Notes under the pieces: generated by a model
The model's database searches: none
Told to the model about the DNA's origin: nothing
The model's input: the letters and a program-made list of their open reading frames with translations, nothing else
Position numbers and translations under genes: made by a program
Shown here: positions 58,016 to 64,000 of the stretch, piece by piece
Numbering within the stretch: the first letter of the stretch is position 1
Layout: each line of letters starts with the position of its first letter
DNA from: Anthoceros angustus
Lineage: Eukaryota > Streptophyta > Anthocerotopsida > Anthocerotales > Anthocerotaceae
Direction: 5' to 3'
NCBI GenBank assembly: GCA_010909165.1
Contig: MU008165.1
Coordinates: 1,612,001 to 1,676,000 of the forward strand
Length of the DNA: 64,000 nt

Positions 58016-59817
58016 TCACGCCTGCTGTGCTCTGGCTTTCCACACATCCTTTCTGGCCTTCTTTACGACCACCATGGGCTGCAAGGAGGCACACCACATG
58101 GTGTCGCCCATGGCATTACACTTTGCATAACATGGAACACATTTGCCCTTACACTTTTCGGGACACGCCTGCAGGATCCTCCGTGCCTCGGTGCCACCAC
58201 TTCCACCACCACCGTGGCCCCCTTCTTCCACCGCCCAACAACAGCTGTCTTCCCTCCCTCTCCTCGTTGTCCCCCCACCTCTTCTTCCACACATGCATGT
58301 ACGCCCCTCGCCTCTGACCATTGCTTCCCTCTTGCATTCCCTGTCATCCCCGTGACATGCCACAAGATCACATCATCATTCACAAGCTGCCATAACATGC
58401 CCCCTCCGCGCCCACCGTCATGCCTTATCCTTTACCTCTCCAATACTCCGGCATGTTCTCCAAGCCATTCCTCACTGCCCACTTCAACTCCTCTCCCGTA
58501 GCGCTCCCTCCCCACCGTTGCACGAACTTCCTTTCAAACTCTTTCGCTTTAGGGACAAAGGGATTGGTCCCTTGATCATGCTTTGCCACTTGTTGAGCAT
58601 TGGTAGCTTGCTGGGGTTGGCCACCCCCCTTGTGCAACGAACACCCCTACTCCACAGCCTTCCTCCATGCCTTCATGGTGACATTTGGGGGATTGAGCCA
58701 TTTCGCATCCTTACCCTTCTCCCTCCATATCAATGCAGCTTGCCTCACCTTCTTCCCTACGTTGTGGTTCCTTGTCCGTGATGCACCTGCAAACCTTGCT
58801 ACAATCTCATCCGGTCGATACCTGGAAACTCAACCTCTACCATACTCACCAGCCTCTCCCTCAAACTCTCGTCATGGCTTGTCCACGGCACTATCAACGT
58901 CATCTTCACACACACTAGCTCCAAGACACGCTGATGGAAGGACCTCCTCAACAATGCTTCTTCATCCTCCATATCATCCGCCTCATCCGCATTTCGATAA
59001 CCTCGCCCGCGGTGTGACCATAAACACTCCTCCCCATGGAGCACTGTCTGATGATGTCGTCGAGTTGCTTACCGGCCAGCGCTGTGGTGAGTTCTCCTAT
59101 CTCTGCTGCAGTTGCAGTGGTGGGGACGTCGTCTCTGTCACCCCGTTCTTCCATATCACCCACCTCAGCCTCCTCCTCGCAATTGTCCTCGTCCTCGCCA
59201 TTTCCATCCGCCTCGGAGTCGGCCGTCTCGGCCTCTGGCACTTGGCCCCTCAACCCTGTCCTCATCTCCCACATCCAAATGTTCTTCACATTGGAGGTCG
59301 GGAGCATGCCCTTCCTCCCCTTGGCTCGCGTGCACCTCGATCGCATTGCCGTCGTCAAAACTAGTGGTCCTTGCTCCTCGGGAGCAGGATGGGCGGCCCC
59401 CATAGGACCACTTGTTAGCGCATCCATGCCACTAGGGTGGGGCACCGGTGTTGGCTCTTCCGAGAACCAGGCAACTGCTCCAAGGGAAGGGCCACCTCCT
59501 GCCTGTCCACAGGACCCAAATGCCCCTCTGGAGCAGCCAGCAGCTGGCCCCTAGGAGCGGGTGTCCTCCCTCCCGGCAGGGGGATGATGGTCGGAAGCAT
59601 CCTCCTTCCCATCTCCCACCTCCACATGGGCAACTTGCTGGTCATCGCCATCACCTACCTCCTCCGCAACCTTGGAAGGAACACCCTCGTGCCCATCTTC
59701 ATGACATGGCTCCCCAGCTCCGTTGTCACCTGTGCCACCGGCGCCACGCTGCGTCTCGGATGAGCCGGCCTCTATGGGTCCACCACCGTTTCCACCTCCG
59801 GACCCGCCGTTTCCCAC
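58016..59817 (-). pseudogene. Unrecognised minus-strand coding-like region, broken frames
   Basis: Several consecutive minus-strand frames look protein-like and overlap in order. 58948-59445 is Asp/Glu-rich and ends ALAGKQLDDIIRQCSM. 58799-59044 contains LLRRSFHQRVLELV and SLRERLVSMVEVEFPG. A frame shift then leads into VARFAGASRTRNHNVGKKVR, WLNPPNVTMKAWRKAVE and a stop. 58425-58637 contains KEFERKFVQRWGGSATGEEL. 58016-58363 has a Cys-rich CPEKCKGKCVPCYAKC segment. I cannot name a family; a multi-frameshift relic of an element or an unknown gene fits. The plus-strand frames here look like shadows. Confidence 0.35.
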
Positions 59818-59899
59818 CGTGAGCCAACACTTCCACCCAGCCTGTGGCGGCTTCCAACGGTTGCTGAGTAGCTTGCCCCTGTGTATGTTGGATCATATT

Positions 59900-61404
59900 T
59901 CTATCCAAAAGGCGAGGATGATGCTTTTTCCAGCTTATCTGTTTACCCATCTTTGCAATTGGCTCGGTGTGCCTCTTCCTCCTGGTGCAATTCTTTGGAT
60001 TTCTTGTCTTTCCAGTAACTAGGCCCATGAGATCATGTTCCTCAAGGATGGCTGTCAGGCGCATTTCCCATATGGGATAATCACTCCCATTAAATCGGTC
60101 TTTATCCTTGATATCGACCTTGGTGGTATTGTTGATGACAGTGTTTCCACTGCTGCTGCTTGATGCTCATGATATGGTTGTTGTGGATTAGGGTTTCTAG
60201 GTGATGTGTAATTGCGAGGAGCTCGAGGCAGCCTGTGTGGTGGGGACCACATACATGGTAGGATGCTGAACCTACCAGACTAGATACATAATGTTTAAGG
60301 GCTTGGGGCTCTTCCCCAAAAATGGTAGAGGTAAACTCTAAAATCTTCTCTACAGGTTCTGGGACAACCATTAAACCAAACACTGGATCACAGCATGAAA
60401 CAACAACCACTTTTGGTGAAATTGGTCTATCCACAAGGTAAAGTTCTAAACTGGCTGAGAGTTGCTGTAATTTTGTGCTTAGAGTGCAAATCTGACGAAT
60501 TGAGACAGGTTATATCTCTATGGTGGCTAACCTTATTATCATATGCCTGGTCTTCAAGGAGTTCAATTCTGTATATCAGGTGTTTTAGATCAACAGGGGA
60601 TGGATTGGTCACGTCGAGGTGTAACGAGGCATGACACCTGGAAGTAGATGTCAGTGGCAAAAGCTGGAAGAGTGCTAACAAAGCATGCAGGGCAGCAATT
60701 AGGAAATGGTGAGGGGCAGCGTGGATAGGAAAAAGGTTTGCACTTCTTCTTGCTGCCCGTCATATTGCCTTAGCAATCACTTGTTGTGCCCAGCAGCACG
60801 TTCCCATTTACTGCTAGCCTGCCAGAATTGTTTGAGCATCTTAGAATAAGTTTGTTTCTCCTCCTCGGTCCAGGGCTTGCTGAGCGGCGGTGGGATCCAG
60901 ACTGGGCACTCCCGCTGGACAGGGTCCATCCCTATTGTGTTCAGGTTCTCAGCGCTGTTGCCGCAAAAGAGCATATCTTATTCTCTTCAAGAATTGTAAG
61001 ATTGGGTGAGGATCGCCGCCGGTCTGCGCGACCAGCAATTGTAGCCGCAGTGTTAGACCATATCGCTGGAGCGGACGAGAATCCGAACGGGAGAGAATCC
61101 TGCTCCGATACCATAATATAATTATACACGTATCGGCATCATCAGCGGTGGAAGAACACAAGGCAGAGAGTTGCACACGTGCATATGTTCACGAAAGAAG
61201 ATATGTCAATACAATCATGAGTGTCTTACAAAGTGTGTTGAGTAACCGTCTTAACCTGGAAATAAATAACTGATTTATACTATTATGTTTTACTTAAACC
61301 CAAACGTAGTGGTTAACCTAATGAGTGTATCATGAGTTAGTCTATGTAACAAAGATAACCCAATAATTTCCTCCACCATCCTCCAACTTCCGAAGACGCC
61401 AACA
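59900..61404 (-). mobile_element. 5' remnant of a second Copia element
   Basis: On the minus strand, an LTR beginning TGTTGGCGTC at 61404 runs about 290 bp to the primer site at 61113-61102. A leader and gag pieces follow: 60681-60427, 60434-60102, and KDRFNGSDYPIWEMRLTAIL at about 60110-60040, the same gag motif as in the large Copia element. It fades out near 59900. There is no protease, RT or 3' LTR in the window, so it is a truncated copy of a different Copia family. Confidence 0.75.
61102..61113 (-). other. Copia primer-binding site (tRNA-iMet type)
   Basis: The minus strand reads TGGTATCGGAGC, one mismatch from the standard TGGTATCAGAGC that pairs with the 3' end of initiator tRNA-Met. 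It follows the LTR end directly. Confidence 0.8.
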
Positions 61405-61956
61405 AAATGCTTCGCGCCACTCACAGCCTGGACGACAACGATGTGAGTCCAAGAGTGCTTTACTTGTGAGCGTCATCGTGATCGATGCGTTATCAGGTCC
61501 AAACATATCCTCATTCCTCCGTGGGATTGTACAGGCCTACATTGCGGATGGTGAGGTTCATTCCCAATATCAAAGAGAACTTCATGAATCGCAGCGGAGA
61601 AGAAGCGGAACTGAATACCCCACGCGTCAACAGGCCTTTCAACATTGAGAGCTCCCCCAAGAGGCACTTCCTGAAGGTGTGCCTCACCGTCATGGAAGTT
61701 GAGTTGTGAATTTCATACTCGGTTGAAGTTCTGTCATATTAGAGGCGCCGATTAGTGGACCTGGCCGACGTCGCCGGCTATTAGCCTCCTCGACCATTGA
61801 GGTGCCCCACCACGGACAAGAAATCTTAACTATGTGGAGGGATCCCCATCCAAACAACGGGATGAGCAGGCGAGAAACCAAGCCACTCACAAGGCGGGGC
61901 TGGAATGCGTGGGCGGCTTGTTCAATGCGGATGAATCGACATGCGGTCGCTGAAGA
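61405..61956. other. Spacer, no supported gene
   Basis: Short frames on both strands are present without recognisable domains. Some plus-strand stretches (61485-61709) look coding-like but end quickly. Confidence 0.4.
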
Positions 61957-62767
61957 GTGCGGCAATTACAGAATGAAGGCGAGGCGATTTCAGACCCTCC
62001 CAAGATCGCCCGTCCGCCATCTTATCACCCCAAACCAGTGAGTGAGACTTTGTTATCTGCAGACACTAGGAGTGTCCAGTGCCAAAAGAGGCGAGCTGCG
62101 GGAGTGCCAATGAGGAAATGTGAAGTGGAAAGCATCAACATTGATTTCGGGAAGGCATGTTGCAATCAGATGTGTCTCCACAGATTGACAAAAGAAAGGT
62201 TTCGTGAACAACGGTATCGCTATTTACAGATGGGGAGGCAGGAGCAGGAAACATTCTCGGAATCCCTGATACAGGTTGTGCGACAGGAGCCGGGGAACGA
62301 CAAAGTTATTACTCATCTTCTGGGGACGGATCCTTTCCGATGCTGCTTGCATGCCTTCTGAAGAGTGTATTGCCTTGGCCACAGCAGGTATGAAGAGTTG
62401 AAGAGTAGAGTCATACTGAATGCACCATGGGATGCCATGAGGTCGAATCCAAAACAGCAGTCTCACCATGCCTTAAGTGCCATAGCTTGGATGGACAATG
62501 CTTTCCTGAACATGGCTGAGAGACTTCCAAATATCGAGGTCTTCAACCTCCCCGACACATGCACGAAACTAGAAATTTGGGGTGAATATAGGCGGCATTG
62601 TCAACAAACAGGCCAGCAATATGTGACATACGCTTGGTTCTTGAAGCTATGGAAAGGGCACTTTAACAGGGTAAAGATTCCAAAGTCCAACAGATTCTCT
62701 ACAGATTGCTCGCTATGTGCTGGATTGAAAACGACTATACGAAATACAATCTCAAAGGTTGATCAAG
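61957..62767 (+). pseudogene. Transposase-like ORF with one in-frame stop
   Basis: One reading frame runs from about 61957 to 62767, interrupted only by a TGA at 62359-62361; 136 codons precede it and about 135 follow. It encodes KACCNQMCLHRLTKERFREQ, a segment CCLHAF-stop-RVYCLGHSRYEELKSR that reads naturally through the stop, IWGEYRRHCQQTGQQYVTYAWF, and KIPKSNRFSTDCSLCAGLK with a CxxC pair. The frame ends at a consensus donor, CAAG|GTAAGTACC (GT at 62768). The overall pattern resembles the N-terminal half of plant DUF7869-like transposase-derived proteins; this is from memory and unproven. No ATG clearly starts it, so it is probably an internal exon preceded by an acceptor (TTACAG near 61970). 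Confidence 0.5.
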
Positions 62768-64000
62768 GTAAGTACCATTCTTTTCCCTATCCCATGTGTT
62801 CTAGCATATTGAGGGTGGTTGGCCGCGTAGGCCAAACCCTCAACGGTAGAAAAATGTGCTATGTCCACTATGTCCATATGCCCCCCGCTTCTAGTGTCAG
62901 TTGCTGTGGTGGACGCTAGCTGACCGGCACCCACCATACATCTCATACCATATCCTTAGGGTTATCAGTGGAAGGGTCCAGTGGTCATGAGGGCGCCGGC
63001 CGGCCGGCGCCCTATACAGGGAAACCATGCATGTGCGTAATCACATTGCTTGGGCCCCGCCATGCCGGTGTCATGGCTATGACCCTGTCGAGCTTGGAGT
63101 AATAATTAGGTCATGTCCTCGGGGGCGCCGGCTGGCCGACGCCCTCTACCACATAAGCATACTTTGTCGACGATGAGGAAGGCGAATCCACTAATTACTT
63201 TGAATCCAGATTGAACCAAAATGAACCAAACTAGATCAAAATGACAAAGAGACCCAAACTTCTGCGTTTCACATTTGCCGGAGGATCCATTTCTCTTTTT
63301 GTATAGATAAATTGAGGATAGAGAGCCCATATCCAATAGTTTCTTTTTACCATTACAAGAGAATCTACTCCTCTCTTTCTCTCTTTTTCTTGGTGATAAG
63401 GCTCTCCATGACCCTACCTCTCTTTACATGCAAGACCCTACAACTTAGACTTGGGAGGAATCATTAGTACAATTAGAGAACATCCATGGAAAAGCAACAT
63501 GTGTAAAGGATAAGTCAAAATCATGCCACAACACAACAAGAGGCTAATGAAGTTCTATTAGCATAGACTGGACCAACCTATCCAATCTAGGTGAAAGACT
63601 TCATGAACATCATGCTCCACGTCTAGAAAAAATTCCTTAAAATGTTTTCTAGGAATCTAACTTTATGGACTTTCGTGGATGTCCACAAAAGCTTCTTTTG
63701 ACCCCTCCTTCCCCATCTCTCCATGGTAGTATCTAAAGACAACTCGAATTTCTTTCATCCTGCCCAGTGGTTTCAATACCAAGGATAGACGGAGGCCCGT
63801 TTGGCACACACGAACAGGGCATTGCCTAGGGAACAGTCCAAACCAAGGAACAACACACATTTGTCGGGTAGAGAGTTAATGTCTCTTTGTCTAACGAAAA
63901 ATAGAAGGAACGTCCGGAGCCCATCCAATGAGGGGAGCTCGTGTCATGATACAAGCAATATCCTATGCTGGGCAGCGCTATTATATAGGGGACATTGTGA
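62768..64000. other. Non-coding tail of the window
   Basis: Apart from two GC-rich palindromes (62990-63013 and a diverged copy at 63122-63145), this is AT-rich DNA with short frames only. The last base lies in no recognised feature. Confidence 0.5.

Overview
The window is nuclear DNA of a land plant. The evidence is spliceosomal introns, a PLS-class pentatricopeptide-repeat (PPR) gene, a plant-type PMT methyltransferase, and heavily decayed Copia and Gypsy retrotransposons. A huge intron-free PPR gene together with very short introns (82-131 bp in the two spliced genes) fits a seed-free vascular plant. I lean towards a lycophyte such as Selaginella, with a fern as the alternative; this is inference. 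No prokaryotic, plastid, rRNA or convincing tRNA gene was seen.

Layout. 1-4089 (+): 3' part of a giant PPR gene with about 11 PLS triplets. 4320-6388 (-): two-exon PMT-family methyltransferase, convergent with the PPR gene. 6455-9286: AT-rich spacer with small tandem repeats. 9287-11243 (-): eight-exon NSUN/RsmB-type RNA m5C methyltransferase (430 aa), rebuilt here exon by exon and containing one GC-AG intron. Its 5' end and upstream DNA are tandemly duplicated (about 1.7 kb), and the second copy carries a frameshifted exon-1 relic. 14.6-21.7 kb: gene-poor DNA with a MULE-like transposase relic and clusters of short palindromes.

21.7-51.2 kb is one Copia retrotransposon on the minus strand. 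It has LTR-like ends, gag-protease, integrase, reverse transcriptase and RNase H. About 23 kb of foreign DNA splits it exactly between gag-protease and integrase. Most of that insert is a 9.9-kb unit present twice in tandem (29.0-38.9 and 38.9-48.6 kb). Each copy carries a 7-bp G-rich satellite, a 39-bp satellite and a 240-bp satellite. Long identical stretches alternate with scrambled patches between the copies. I find no convincing gene in the insert.

51.2-64 kb is a graveyard. It holds a Gypsy RNase H-integrase block with a polypurine tract, an out-of-order Gypsy RT fragment, an unrecognised acidic ORF region, the 5' part of a second Copia element (LTR, tRNA-Met primer site, gag pieces), and a transposase-like ORF with one in-frame stop. 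The three host genes act separately: organellar RNA processing, Golgi methyl transfer and RNA cytosine methylation.
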